The notes below the pieces were generated by a model that saw nothing but the letters and a program-made list of their open reading frames with translations, did not search any database and was not told where the DNA came from. DNA of 64,000 bases. Origin: Deltaproteobacteria bacterium (GTDB lineage Bacteria > Desulfobacterota > Desulfobacteria > Desulfobacterales > Desulfatibacillaceae). The stretch spans positions 146,791 to 210,790 of the forward strand of contig JACRLG010000028.1 of assembly GCA_016235345.1 (NCBI GenBank), given 5' to 3'. Numbering within the stretch: the stretch's first letter is position 1; each line of letters opens with the position of its first letter. Made by a program: the position numbers and the translations under genes. Of this stretch, positions 16,306 through 25,010 are shown piece by piece.

Positions 16306-17102
16306 GCACATCAAGCCGTCTGAATGATACCCTGGCGGGCGGAGGCTTCGCTGTCCTTGCCTTGGCCCCTTCCGTGTGCGGAGTCGATCTTGCGCCCGTG
16401 AAAAACTTCGCCGCCTCGGTAAAAGGCAAGGTCACCGCCGTAATCGCCCCGGATAACGCGGGGGCTGCGGTTTCCGCCTCGGCCCTGGCGGTTTCCCGCA
16501 CCCTTTTGTACGCCGACGTGGAGCCGGTGATGTGCATGGCAACCCGCGACCGCAACCGCATGGCCCTGTGCGCCGATCTTCTGGGAGCCGGAGCCCTTGG
16601 AATCGTGAACATCTTCGTGACCAACGGCGTTCACCCGAACATCGGTTCCATGCCGCAGTCGATGCGGGTTTACGATGTGGACGCAGTGCTGATGCTTGCC
16701 ATAGCCAACAAAATAATGGCCGAAAAGGCCCTGCCCAACGGAGAGGCCGTGACCGGTGAGCCCAATTTTTTCCTGGGCGCGACCGCCAACCCCTTTGTTA
16801 AATCGGCGGAGCTTCATCTTTCGGTGCTAAAAAAGAAGGCTGCGGCGGGTGCCAAGTATTTCATCACCTCGCCTGTTTACGATGTCGCGGCTTTTTCCTC
16901 CTGGATGGACGGCATCAAAAAGGCGGGAATCGCCGACAAGTGCGCCGTAATCGCGGGCGTTCCCCTTTCCAAAGAAAAGTACGGGGACGAGGCCGTGGCC
17001 AAATGCCGCGAAACCATCGCCGCCGTCAAAAACGTGCCCGGTTGCCGTGGAGTGGCCATAATGGCCCCTGGCTATGAGGAAATGACTGCCCAGGTTTTAT
17101 AG
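16302..17102 (+). CDS. metF: Methylenetetrahydrofolate reductase MetF
   Basis: A 266-residue MetF-type TIM barrel interconverting 5,10-methylene- and 5-methyl-tetrahydrofolate with FMN or FAD. Landmarks are MCMATRDRNR (the folate-flavin CxxRDxN region), NIFVTNGVH and FFLGATANPF. The start is a GTG overlapping the metV stop (GTGA) with GGGAGG upstream, so translation is coupled. In a sulfate reducer it would run oxidatively, turning methyl-THF from the corrinoid pathway into methylene-THF with electrons passed through MetV and MvhD to Hdr. It is the last gene of the run. Confidence 0.9.
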   Translation: MSTSSRLNDTLAGGGFAVLALAPSVCGVDLAPVKNFAASVKGKVTAVIAPDNAGAAVSASALAVSRTLLYADVEPVMCMATRDRNRMALCADLLGAGALGIVNIFVTNGVHPNIGSMPQSMRVYDVDAVLMLAIANKIMAEKALPNGEAVTGEPNFFLGATANPFVKSAELHLSVLKKKAAAGAKYFITSPVYDVAAFSSWMDGIKKAGIADKCAVIAGVPLSKEKYGDEAVAKCRETIAAVKNVPGCRGVAIMAPGYEEMTAQVL

Positions 17103-17129
17103 TACGCTGATTCAAGGATGACCGGCAGG

Positions 17130-17161
17130 GGGGAGCGGGGCTGAGGCCTTTCTCCCCTTTT
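17130..17161 (+). terminator. Weak intrinsic terminator after metF
   Basis: GGGGAG (17130-17135) pairs with CTCCCC (17152-17157) and four Ts follow. The stem is only 6 bp and the loop is 16 nt, so it is a modest terminator. It separates metF from the converging gene that ends at 17175. Confidence 0.4.
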
Positions 17162-17174
17162 CCGTTCCAAGCCT

Positions 17175-18491
17175 TCAGGATGGCCCCAAAAGCCTTTCCA
17201 GGAGCACCAGGGGATGCAGCACACCTGTCTTTCCGGCCCTTTTCAGCCTGTAAACCCCCTCGGTGAATTGCAAAAGGCAGCCGGTGCAGCCGGTGACGAC
17301 AAAATCCGGGGCCGCATCCATCACCTTTTTTCCGTAGGGTTCAAAAATCTCCATGGAAAGATCGTGGTGCTTCGCGTTGAAGCTCCCCCCGTGGCCGCAG
17401 CAGGAGGCGGGGACGCCCTCGCTCACCAGCTCGATGGAAGGCATCCCGGCAAGGAGCCTTCGGGGGCTGTCGTCCGCCCCGGCTCCGAAGCGCAGGTGGC
17501 AGGGCGCGTGATAGTGGACCCTTAACTGCGGCCCCTTGGTGGCCGAAAGCCGGGCGGCGATGTCGGTTTCGGAGTGGAGGAAGCGGAGGGCGTCCCGGTG
17601 GAGCCGGGCGAGCTCCAGCGCTTTGCCGTAAAGGGGATCGTCCGGGCCGATGAGGTCGGGCCAGGAAAGCACCTGGTGGCCGCAGGAGGCGCACACCGTC
17701 AACAGGGCCTTTATGTCCATGCCGGAAAAGGCCTCCACGTTCTGGCGTGCAAGAAGGCGCGCGGTCTCGTAATCCCCGGAGGCCAGGGCCGGAAGCCCGC
17801 AGCAGCCCTGGGTGCGGGGGGCCAGGATATTGTGGCCCGTAAGCCCCCCCAGGCGTGACAGGGCAAAGGAGGCGTCAGTAAATATGTGGTTGGCCCCGCA
17901 TCCCACAAAAAAGCCGACGTTTTTCGCATCGGGCGAAAAAACCGCCCCCACGGGCGGCGAATCCAGAAAGGAGCGGGCGGCCAGGGCGGGTATCACGTCC
18001 CGGCCCGCAAGGACCGAGGCCGGAAAGCGGAGGAAAAGCCCGCTGGTGTCTGCTATCCTGCCTGAAACCAGGGCTGCGGCCAGCCTGCCGCCCTTTCGGA
18101 GGATTTCGCCCGCAAGGTCGCCCCTGGTGAGCGCCGCAAGCTCCAGCCTGGCCTTTAGCGAGGCCCCGCCTTCGGCGAATTTTCGCCTGCGAGCCCCGAT
18201 GAACTCTCCCACAGTGTCGACCCTGGCCGCGCACACATCCGAGCATGCCCCGCACAAAAGGCACCTGTAAAGCGCATCGCCCGGCACTTCAACCGGGCTT
18301 TCGCCGTGATCCTTCGCCCAGCGCAGAAGGGCCAGCCTGCCGCGCGCCACATCGGCCTCCCGAAGCGTTGCGCCGTAAACCGGGCACACGCTCATGCACT
18401 GGCCGCAGCGCACGCATCCGGGCGAGCCCGGCGAGTCCCCGCCGTCTTTTTCGGTTTCCGTCATTTTTTTGATCATGCCTTTTTCGAGCAT
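17175..18491 (-). CDS. GlcF/HdrD-like iron-sulfur protein (two CCG domains)
   Basis: A 438-residue cytoplasmic protein. The N-terminal ferredoxin part has CVRCGQCMSVCPVYG and CLLCGACSDVCAARV. CCG-type modules follow: GCGANHIF, TQGCCGLPA and CASCGHQ, then HAPCHLRFG, ASCCGHGGSF and GCTGCLLQF. This is the layout of glycolate/lactate oxidase iron-sulfur subunits (GlcF, LutA-like) and HdrD. No FAD-binding GlcD partner is next to it, so its dehydrogenase is unknown. Start: ATG at 18491 has AAGGA seven bases upstream. An upstream TTG at 18530 is possible but unsupported. It is encoded opposite to its neighbours. Confidence 0.82.
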   Translation of the reverse strand: MLEKGMIKKMTETEKDGGDSPGSPGCVRCGQCMSVCPVYGATLREADVARGRLALLRWAKDHGESPVEVPGDALYRCLLCGACSDVCAARVDTVGEFIGARRRKFAEGGASLKARLELAALTRGDLAGEILRKGGRLAAALVSGRIADTSGLFLRFPASVLAGRDVIPALAARSFLDSPPVGAVFSPDAKNVGFFVGCGANHIFTDASFALSRLGGLTGHNILAPRTQGCCGLPALASGDYETARLLARQNVEAFSGMDIKALLTVCASCGHQVLSWPDLIGPDDPLYGKALELARLHRDALRFLHSETDIAARLSATKGPQLRVHYHAPCHLRFGAGADDSPRRLLAGMPSIELVSEGVPASCCGHGGSFNAKHHDLSMEIFEPYGKKVMDAAPDFVVTGCTGCLLQFTEGVYRLKRAGKTGVLHPLVLLERLLGPS

Positions 18492-18679
18492 CACGAAATC
18501 CTTGTAATCCCATCCACAAGCGAAAGGCAAGGACCACGGCCCGGAAAACCGGCGGGCATGAAATTTCGGAAGCCTTCAATCGGTCAATTCATCCCGATCT
18601 CTTATAAAATGATGTTCTTTCTTGACAAGGCAGCCCTTTATGGAATATCAAATTTCGCTTGCAGGGCCTTCGGCCTGCT

Positions 18680-18707
18680 TTGACAAAAAAACTTACGGAA
18701 CCATAAA
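18680..18707 (+). promoter_or_regulatory. Putative sigma-70 promoter of rpmF
   Basis: TTGACA (18680-18685), a 16-bp spacer and CATAAA (18702-18707) lie 81 bp before the rpmF ATG. A second TTGACA occurs at about 18624 without a good -10. The rest of the 18492-18787 gap shows no gene, and the yceD-type gene that often precedes rpmF is not present. Confidence 0.45.
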
Positions 18708-18787
18708 ACAAGTCCGGCAAACATCCGATAACGGCCAGCGCGGCCCTTTTACGGGTTTTAAGGCCGGGCCGCACAAGGAGTATTGAA

Positions 18788-18967
18788 ATGCCTCTTCCAA
18801 AGCACCGGCACTCCCGGCAGAGACGCGACAAAAGGCGCACCCACGACAAGCTCGAAGCGCCCATGATCGTAGTGTGCCCCCAGTGCAAGGCACCCAAGCT
18901 GCCCCATCACATCTGCCCCAACTGCGGAACCTACAAGGGCAGAAGCGTGGTTGAGACAAAGGAATGA
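18788..18967 (+). CDS. rpmF: 50S ribosomal protein L32
   Basis: A 59-residue protein beginning MPLPKHRHSRQRRDKRRTHD, the classic L32 start. It carries the zinc-binding pattern CPQCKAP...CPNCG with the typical YKGRSVVE ending. AAGGAG sits 6-7 bases before the ATG. It opens the fabG-acpP-glyA-folK block, a usual setting for rpmF, although plsX and fabH, often found between, are missing. Confidence 0.95.
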   Translation: MPLPKHRHSRQRRDKRRTHDKLEAPMIVVCPQCKAPKLPHHICPNCGTYKGRSVVETKE

Positions 18968-18972
18968 TCTCC

Positions 18973-19001
18973 GGGCCGGACCCCGGCATGGGGTCCGGCC
19001 C
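18973..19001 (+). terminator. Strong hairpin after rpmF (possible terminator)
   Basis: A perfect 12-bp stem, GGGCCGGACCCC / GGGGTCCGGCCC, with a 5-nt loop starts 5 bp after the rpmF stop. The T-tract is poor (TCATTCTTG), so it may be a stability or processing hairpin. The rest of the 18968-19349 gap is GC-rich with no credible gene. Open frames there are shadows of coding on the other strand. Confidence 0.5.
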
Positions 19002-19349
19002 TCATTCTTGCGGCGCATCCTCTTTCGTCCGGGGCTGCGCCGAAAATTTCAGGCCCCACCCGCCGCCCCACCAAGCGCGGGGACTCAGGGGGCGTCAGCG
19101 AAAACCGGCAGGTTCCGACGCCCTCGGCCACGGCCCTTTCCCGGCCCCCACTTTACCCGGCCATGGCCGCGCACCCGCCCCGTGAGGCTTAAAACCGCCG
19201 GACGGAGATAACGGCATGTCGGTCCCCCAATCCCCAGGTTTTCCGCTTACCCAAGAATCCGAAACAAGCCCCGAAGCCCCGGCCTTTCCTTGCGAACGTG
19301 GCGCGGCAAAGGCCCTTTTGCGCCCTGTCGCCGAAAGCGGGGCCGCCTG

Positions 19350-20081
19350 ATGGAAGAAACCCCCACGGCGGTGGTGTCCGGCGGATCGCGCGGAATCGGA
19401 AGGGCCATCGTCATCCGGCTCGCATCCCAGGGATACAGGGTCTTTTTCAACCACTTCGACCCGGACGACGGATTCTGCCGCCAGACCGAGGAGGCCGCCC
19501 CCGGCTCCAGGGGCTTTAGGGTCAACGTGGCGGATTCCGCAAAGGTTGCGGAATTCTTCGACACGGTGGTAAAAGAAGCCGGACGCTGCGACGTGTGCGT
19601 GAATAACGCCGGTATCACCCGCGACGGCTTTCTGCTCCGCATGAAGGAAGCCGACTGGGACGATGTGATTGCAGTGAACCTGAAAGGCGTTTTCAACTGC
19701 CTGAAACACGTCGGCAAAATAATGATGAAGCAGAAATCCGGCTCCATCGTTAACATCGCCTCGGTGGTGGGCCTTACGGGCAACGCGGGCCAGGCCAACT
19801 ACTCGGCCTCCAAGGCGGGCGTCATCGGCCTCACCAAGAGCGCGGCCAGGGAGCTTGCCGGATGGAACATAAGGGTCAACGCCGTGGCCCCCGGCTTCAT
19901 CGAAACCGACATGACGGCGGTGCTTCCGGACAAGGTGAAGGACCAGTTCATCTCCCAGACCCCGGCAAAACGCATGGGGACGGCGGAGGAAGTGGCCGAC
20001 GCGGTGATGTTCCTGGCAGGCGATCAGGCGTCCTTCATCACGGGCCACATTTTGAGTGTCAACGGCGGCCTTTATATGTGA
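19350..20081 (+). CDS. fabG: 3-oxoacyl-ACP reductase-like SDR
   Basis: A 243-residue short-chain dehydrogenase, the length of FabG. It has the NADP-binding SGGSRGIGRA (residues about 10-19), NNAG, catalytic Ser in NIASVVG, YSASK with the active-site Tyr/Lys, and the PGFIETDM and SVNGG ends of FabG. It reduces beta-ketoacyl-ACP in fatty acid elongation. The ATG at 19350 removes a non-homologous 20-residue extension. An acyl carrier protein gene follows 68 bp later, supporting the FabG call over other SDRs. Confidence 0.88.
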   Translation: MEETPTAVVSGGSRGIGRAIVIRLASQGYRVFFNHFDPDDGFCRQTEEAAPGSRGFRVNVADSAKVAEFFDTVVKEAGRCDVCVNNAGITRDGFLLRMKEADWDDVIAVNLKGVFNCLKHVGKIMMKQKSGSIVNIASVVGLTGNAGQANYSASKAGVIGLTKSAARELAGWNIRVNAVAPGFIETDMTAVLPDKVKDQFISQTPAKRMGTAEEVADAVMFLAGDQASFITGHILSVNGGLYM

Positions 20082-20149
20082 ATGACAACGGAGGCTTTCA
20101 CCGGGCGGGAAGAAGCCGGGAAGCGCTCCGACAAAAGAGAGGAAAGTAA

Positions 20150-20380
20150 ATGTCCATCGAGGAAAGAGTCAAAAAAATCATCGTCGAAAAACTCAAGGTG
20201 GAGCCCGACGAGGTGGTGCCCCACGCCAAGTTCATCGAAGATTTGAAGCTGGATTCCCTGCATTTGATCGAGCTCATCATGACCATGGAGGAGGAGTTCG
20301 AGATGGAGATATCCGATTCCGACGCGGAAAAAATCAAGTGCGTCCAGGACGCCGTGGATTACATAAGAAATCACGCCTAA
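20150..20380 (+). CDS. acpP: Acyl carrier protein
   Basis: A 76-residue acidic four-helix protein, [15 protein letters not shown]. The phosphopantetheine site is [11 protein letters not shown] with Ser36. Canonical AcpP has DSLDTVEL; here D is replaced by H after the SL, a mild divergence. GAGAGGAAAG precedes the ATG. It carries acyl chains for the FabG encoded just upstream. Confidence 0.93.
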   Translation: MSIEERVKKIIVEKLKVEPDEVVPHAKFIEDLKLDSLHLIELIMTMEEEFEMEISDSDAEKIKCVQDAVDYIRNHA

Positions 20381-20512
20381 AACCGTTCGGCCCTCCAAGC
20401 GGAATCATGCCCGAAAGGCTGTGCAAGGCCACAAGGCTTTTCCCGTATGCGGTCCGAGCCGTTGAACAATGATCACTGGGGCCTCTCGCCCCGCCCGAAA
20501 AGGAAGAAACCC

Positions 20513-21763
20513 GTGGACCTGGAAATCATCGGAAAGGCCGATCCCGAAATCGCAAAAGCCTTGGCTCTTGAGCTTGACCGCCAGAAATACACCCTGGAGC
20601 TCATCGCCTCGGAAAACATAGCGTCCCGCGCGGTCATGGAAGCCCAGGGAAGCGTGATGACCAACAAGTACGCCGAAGGCTACCCGGAAAAACGGTACTA
20701 CGGCGGCTGCGAATACGTGGACGTGGCGGAAAAGCTCGCCATCGAACGGGCTTGCAGGCTTTTTTCGGTGGATTTCGCCAACGTGCAGCCCCATTCGGGC
20801 TCCCAGGCCAACATGGCTGTGTATTTCGCCATGCTTGAGCCCGGAGACACGGTTCTCGGAATGAACCTCGCCCACGGAGGCCACCTCACCCACGGAAGCC
20901 CGGTGTCCTTTTCTGGCCGGATATACAATTTCGCCCACTACGGGGTGAAAAAGGAAACCGGGACCATAGATTTCGACCAGTTGGAAGCCCTGGCAAAAGA
21001 GCACAGGCCCAAGCTCATCGTGGCCGGAGCCAGCGCCTACCCGCGCACCCTCAATTTTCCCGAATTTTCCCGCATCGCAAAAAGCGTGGGCGCGAAATTC
21101 ATGGTGGACATGGCCCACATAGCCGGGCTCGTGGCCGCCGGGGTCCACCCTTCCCCCTTCCCCCACGCCGACGTGGTGACATCCACCACCCACAAGACCC
21201 TTCGCGGGCCTCGCGGCGGGCTCATCCTAACCCAGGATGCGGCCCTTGCCAAGAAGCTCGACAGCCAGATCTTCCCCGGAATCCAGGGCGGGCCCCTCAT
21301 GCATGTCATCGCCGCCAAGGCCGTGGCCTTTGCCGAGGCGCTCACCCCCGAATTCAACCGCTACCAACAGCAGGTGGTGAAAAACGCCGCAACCCTGGCG
21401 GCCCGGCTTTCCTCCCACGGCCTTGCCCTGGTTTCGGGCGGCACGGACAACCACATGATGCTGGTTGACTTAAGAAGCATAGGCGTCACAGGGAAAACCG
21501 CCCAGGCGGCCCTTGAGCTTGCCGGAATCACCGTGAACAAGAACGCGGTGCCCTTTGACACCGAAAAGCCCACCATAACGTCGGGCATCCGGGTGGGAAG
21601 CCCTGCTGTGACCAGCAGGGGAATGAAGGAGCCCGAAATGGAGATCATCGCCGATCTCATAGTAAGGGTCCTCAAGAGCCCCGAAGACGCGGAGCTCGCG
21701 GCAACCGTGCGGGCCAGGGTGAAGGAGCTGTGCACGGCCTTTCCCATCTACCAGGGCATGTGA
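20513..21763 (+). CDS. glyA: Serine hydroxymethyltransferase
   Basis: A PLP enzyme converting serine and tetrahydrofolate to glycine and methylene-THF. It has [36 protein letters not shown], the Lys-bearing [13 protein letters not shown] and [10 protein letters not shown] chose the GTG at 20513, preceded by AGGAAG at 6 bp, giving 416 residues, the usual GlyA length. An ATG at 20447 would add a non-homologous 22-residue leader. It makes the C1 unit used by the MetF pathway and sits with folK. Confidence 0.93.
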   Translation: MDLEIIGKADPEIAKALALELDRQKYTLELIASENIASRAVMEAQGSVMTNKYAEGYPEKRYYGGCEYVDVAEKLAIERACRLFSVDFANVQPHSGSQANMAVYFAMLEPGDTVLGMNLAHGGHLTHGSPVSFSGRIYNFAHYGVKKETGTIDFDQLEALAKEHRPKLIVAGASAYPRTLNFPEFSRIAKSVGAKFMVDMAHIAGLVAAGVHPSPFPHADVVTSTTHKTLRGPRGGLILTQDAALAKKLDSQIFPGIQGGPLMHVIAAKAVAFAEALTPEFNRYQQQVVKNAATLAARLSSHGLALVSGGTDNHMMLVDLRSIGVTGKTAQAALELAGITVNKNAVPFDTEKPTITSGIRVGSPAVTSRGMKEPEMEIIADLIVRVLKSPEDAELAATVRARVKELCTAFPIYQGM

Positions 21764-21775
21764 CGGGCGGCCTTT

Positions 21776-22279
21776 ATGGTTAAAGCGGCCCTGGGATACG
21801 GCTCCAAGATCGGGGAGCGCGAGGAGAACCTGAAAAGGGGCCTGGCCCTTCTGGAAGAGGGCGGCCTTGTCAGGGTGCTTGCGGTGTCCCCCCTTTATTT
21901 CACCAAGCCCGTGGATTACGAGGACCAGGACTGGTTCGTGAACGGCGCGGCGGTGGTTGAGACTTCTCTTTCCCCACGCGAGCTTCTGGGGCTTCTGAAA
22001 TCCGTGGAAACAAGGGTGGGGCGCACTAAAGGCGGGGTGCGTTTCGGCCCAAGGGTGCTCGACATGGACATCCTTCTGTACGGGGATGAAACGGTGAGGG
22101 AGGACGACCTTGAAATCCCCCACCCGCGCATGGACAAAAGGCGTTTCGTTCTGGCCCCCCTTTGTGATATAGTGCCGGACTGGGTTCATCCCCTAAGGGG
22201 CATCACGGTTCGCGGCCTTCTGGACGCCCTTGGAGAAAACCCGGGCGACGTGGTCCCCTTGGGAAATGGTCCATCTTAG
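21776..22279 (+). CDS. folK: 2-amino-4-hydroxy-6-hydroxymethyldihydropteridine pyrophosphokinase
   Basis: A 167-residue HPPK of folate synthesis. Family motifs are LGYGSKIGEREENL, FVNGAAVVET, FGPRVLDMDILLYG and the basic loop PHPRMDKRRFVLAPL, with the Asp pair (LDMDI) that binds magnesium. It starts 12 bp after glyA, so both folate-linked genes are probably one transcript. Its stop codon forms the edge of a palindromic element. Confidence 0.92.
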   Translation: MVKAALGYGSKIGEREENLKRGLALLEEGGLVRVLAVSPLYFTKPVDYEDQDWFVNGAAVVETSLSPRELLGLLKSVETRVGRTKGGVRFGPRVLDMDILLYGDETVREDDLEIPHPRMDKRRFVLAPLCDIVPDWVHPLRGITVRGLLDALGENPGDVVPLGNGPS

Positions 22280-22440
22280 GGGCTGTTTCCAAAAAAACTT
22301 TTACAGCCGGTTGCGTCTTCATCCCTTCCGACTGTGTTGCGCTCCTTGCGGAATAGCTGGCTATTACTCAGTCGCGCGCCTTGTCGGAAGGGCGAATAAG
22401 CAACCTTACGTGTGACAAATTTTTTTCGGAAACAGCCCCT
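22278..22440. repeat. Palindromic intergenic element, copy G
   Basis: A 163-bp element with perfect 13-bp ends, AGGGGCTGTTTCC / GGAAACAGCCCCT, followed inward by A-runs and T-runs. Inner arms CTTCCGAC / GTCGGAAG enclose a centre with TAGCTGGCTA. It starts in the folK stop codon and ends 2 bp before the next ATG, so it fills the whole gap. The ends differ from the CAG(C/G)CTG family at 2626, but size, layering and placement agree. Confidence 0.7.
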
Positions 22441-22442
22441 AA

Positions 22443-22700
22443 ATGATAAGACTTCTTCTTGTCGGAGCCGCCTTCTACTTTCTGTACAAGCTCTTGAAGG
22501 AGGCGGTGAATCCGGGCCCCGGCCCATCCATTCCCCGCACCCGTAACCAGCCGGACGCCATTGACGACGTTATGGTGAAGGACCCTCAGTGCCAGGTCTA
22601 TTTCCCCCTAAGGGAAGGGGTCCCGGCCACGGTGGACGGGAAGACCGAGTATTTCTGTTCAACGGAGTGCCGGGACAAGTACCTTTCCGGTCGCGGCTGA
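22443..22700 (+). CDS. Small membrane-anchored YHS/TRASH-like metal-binding protein
   Basis: An 85-residue protein: one N-terminal membrane helix (MIRLLLVGAAFYFLYKLL), a Pro-rich linker, and a domain with DPQCQVYFPLREG...YFCSTECRDKYL. This arrangement matches small PP0621-type YHS proteins, where Cys residues bind a metal. Its position just before gspI might be chance. A role in metal sensing or metalloprotein maturation is possible but not shown. Confidence 0.75.
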   Translation: MIRLLLVGAAFYFLYKLLKEAVNPGPGPSIPRTRNQPDAIDDVMVKDPQCQVYFPLREGVPATVDGKTEYFCSTECRDKYLSGRG

Positions 22701-22749
22701 TTCGGAGCTTATCCGTAACTAAGCTCTTACTTTCCCCCCCCTTGCGGCC

Positions 22750-23175
22750 ATGCCCACCATGCCCCTGTATCGACGCCTGATTTCCAGCCGAAAGCGAGCC
22801 CCATCAGGGTTCACCCTCATGGAGGTCATGGTGGCCGTCACCATTCTGGCCATCGCCCTCTCCGCCGTTTTCAGGCTCCAGAGCCAGTCGGTGTTCATGG
22901 CCTCCAGGGTGCGCTTCGACACGGTGGCCCCGCTTCTGGCGCAGAAGGTGATGGCCCGCATCATGACGGCCAAGGCCGACCAGGTGGTTTCCGATTCCGG
23001 GGATTTCGGCGCGGATTATCCCGGTTACACCTTCAAAACCGAGGTCACCGAAACCAGCGCCCTGCTTCTGGGGGACACCTCGAAAAACCTGAAACGCCTC
23101 TCGGTGACGGTCATTTACGACAACGGTGTCTATCGCTACAAGGCGGAGGGCTTCCGGCTTGTATCCGCATCCTGA
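22750..23175 (+). CDS. gspI: Type II secretion minor pseudopilin GspI
   Basis: A 141-residue protein with a prepilin leader cleaved at SG|FTLMEVMVAVTIL, carrying Glu at +5, then a 20-residue hydrophobic helix and a short globular domain. GspI initiates the pseudopilus tip with GspJ and GspK in the periplasm. It heads the run gspI-J-K-L-M-N-C. No GspG or GspH precedes it; the upstream gene is unrelated. Confidence 0.85.
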   Translation: MPTMPLYRRLISSRKRAPSGFTLMEVMVAVTILAIALSAVFRLQSQSVFMASRVRFDTVAPLLAQKVMARIMTAKADQVVSDSGDFGADYPGYTFKTEVTETSALLLGDTSKNLKRLSVTVIYDNGVYRYKAEGFRLVSAS

Positions 23176-23905
23176 CCACCCCCGCCGCCCCTCGTTCCCA
23201 AGGCCGCCAAGCCCGGCTTCCGGCTTCACCCTTGTTGAAATCCTTCTGGCCATCACCGTGTTCGGCCTGGTTTCCGGCCTCATTTTCGGCTCCTACTCCA
23301 AGACCCTGGACAACATCGAGCACACCGACCGCTCCATTCACGGCTACTCCCAGGCCAAGACCTGCCTGGAGCGCATGACCGCAGACCTTGAGGCCATACG
23401 GGTCAAGAGCCTCGCCGATTACAAGCCGCCCGAAACGAGCTTTTCCGACAACGACCCCTGGCGGGTGGAAGGCACGGAGCGGGAGGGCGGCGGGGATTTC
23501 CCAAGGCTTTCCTTCGCGTCCCTGGCCCACGTGGACTTGGGCGGAGACGGCAGGGAGGGGACGGCCTCCATCACCTATTACGTCACCAAGGAGGCGGAGG
23601 GCCGCACGGGCTGGGTGTTGCGCCGCAAGGACGCATTCATGGCCGAGCTTTTCGGGGAAGGGCCAGGGTCCGCCCCCATCCTTTGCGACAACGTGAAGGC
23701 CCTGAAATTCATCTATTACAGCGCGGAAGGCGACGAGAGCACTTCCTGGGACTCCGACTCCGACACATCCTCCTTCACCACCCCAAGGTCCGTGGGGGTG
23801 ATTCTGGACATCGTGGGGCCGAACGGCGCGGACGGCGCTCCGGTGCGTTTCACCACCACCATCAACCTGCCCTCGTGGCGGGACAAGCCCCCGGAGGCAT
23901 CATGA
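23159..23905 (+). CDS. gspJ: Type II secretion minor pseudopilin GspJ
   Basis: The prepilin peptidase site is PASG|FTLVEILLAITVFG with Glu+5. The globular domain has CLERMTADLEAIR, typical of GspJ, and ends in a strand-rich region. I place the start at TTG 23159 because GGAGGG lies 7 bases upstream. A GTG at 23126 in the same frame lacks a ribosome site and would overlap gspI by 50 bp. The gene overlaps gspK by 4 bp (ATGA). Confidence 0.82.
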   Translation: MYPHPDHPRRPSFPRPPSPASGFTLVEILLAITVFGLVSGLIFGSYSKTLDNIEHTDRSIHGYSQAKTCLERMTADLEAIRVKSLADYKPPETSFSDNDPWRVEGTEREGGGDFPRLSFASLAHVDLGGDGREGTASITYYVTKEAEGRTGWVLRRKDAFMAELFGEGPGSAPILCDNVKALKFIYYSAEGDESTSWDSDSDTSSFTTPRSVGVILDIVGPNGADGAPVRFTTTINLPSWRDKPPEAS

Positions 23906-24990
23906 AGGCCGCCGCCCTGCGCGGGCTTATTCGCAAAAGCCAGCACGGCATGGCCCTTTTGCTGGCCCTCACGGTCATCACCATACTGATAGGGGTGACG
24001 GTGGAGGCCCACCGCAGGGTGCGCAACGTGATGACCAAAACCGCCGCGTCGGGCGAGCGCCAGCGCCTGAACTTTCTGGCAAGCTCCGGCATCCAGGTCG
24101 GAATGGCCATGCTTTTAAAGGACAAGGCCGCAGGCGAGACAGACTCGATTCAGGAAGACTGGGCAAGGCCCGAAAAACGGGACGAGCTTCTGGCCCAGCT
24201 TGGGGTGACGCCCGGAAGCCTTACGCTTGAGATCACAGATCTTTCGGGCCTCATCCAGGTCAACGCCCTGGTGGTGCAGCCGGACGGCAAGGACTTCGTG
24301 AAGGCCCAGGCCGAGCTTTGGGACCGGTTTTTAAGGCCCGTCGTCTCCCTCCAGGAAACCGCCGATCTGAACCTCACCACAGACATCATAAACTGCCTGA
24401 AAGACTGGCTGGACAAAAACGACGACGACGCCCTGACAGGCCTGAACGGGGCCGAATCGGACCACTACGAGGGCCTCGATCCCTCCTACAAGGCCCGGAA
24501 CGGCCCCATGCGCGACGTTTACGAGCTACTCATGGTAAAGGGCATGACGCCGGAAATCTTTTACGGCACGGAGAAACTTCCGGGCATAGCACCCTACCTA
24601 ACGGCCTTCGGCGCCCTCACCACGGGAACCGGGGACAGCAAGACCCTGGAATATCCGGGCCACATCAACATCTCCACCGCCCCCCTGCCGGTCTTAAAGG
24701 CCCTTCTGCCGGTGGAGAACGCCGATCTGGCCGAGTCCCTGATCGCCTACCGGGAAATGAAGGAGAGCGAGACCTACGTCAACGACGTGACCCAGCTCAC
24801 CTGGTACAAAAACGCGCCCGGATGCGCGGACTTGGCCATCGACCAGAGCCTGGTTTCGGTGTCCTCGGACCTTTTCGAAATCACGGCCACGGGGCGCAGC
24901 GAGGCCATGATCACCAGAGTCAGCGCGGTGGTGTCCAGGGAAAAGGACGCCGAGGGCAACTATTCCTGCCGGGTCCTGGCCTGGAAGTGA
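23902..24990 (+). CDS. gspK: Type II secretion minor pseudopilin GspK
   Basis: A 362-residue protein. The leader ends KSQHG|MALLLALTVITIL, the GspK-type site where +5 is not Glu. The large globular region includes DWLDKNDD, GHINISTAPLPVLKALLP and LTWYK, the alpha-helical insertion of GspK. GspK caps the pseudopilus. GGAGG sits 5 bases before the ATG. Coding stops 20 bp before a palindromic repeat, so the operon may be interrupted here. Confidence 0.88.
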   Translation: MKAAALRGLIRKSQHGMALLLALTVITILIGVTVEAHRRVRNVMTKTAASGERQRLNFLASSGIQVGMAMLLKDKAAGETDSIQEDWARPEKRDELLAQLGVTPGSLTLEITDLSGLIQVNALVVQPDGKDFVKAQAELWDRFLRPVVSLQETADLNLTTDIINCLKDWLDKNDDDALTGLNGAESDHYEGLDPSYKARNGPMRDVYELLMVKGMTPEIFYGTEKLPGIAPYLTAFGALTTGTGDSKTLEYPGHINISTAPLPVLKALLPVENADLAESLIAYREMKESETYVNDVTQLTWYKNAPGCADLAIDQSLVSVSSDLFEITATGRSEAMITRVSAVVSREKDAEGNYSCRVLAWK

Positions 24991-25010
24991 GGGTCGCGGC
25001 GGGCGGCTTT

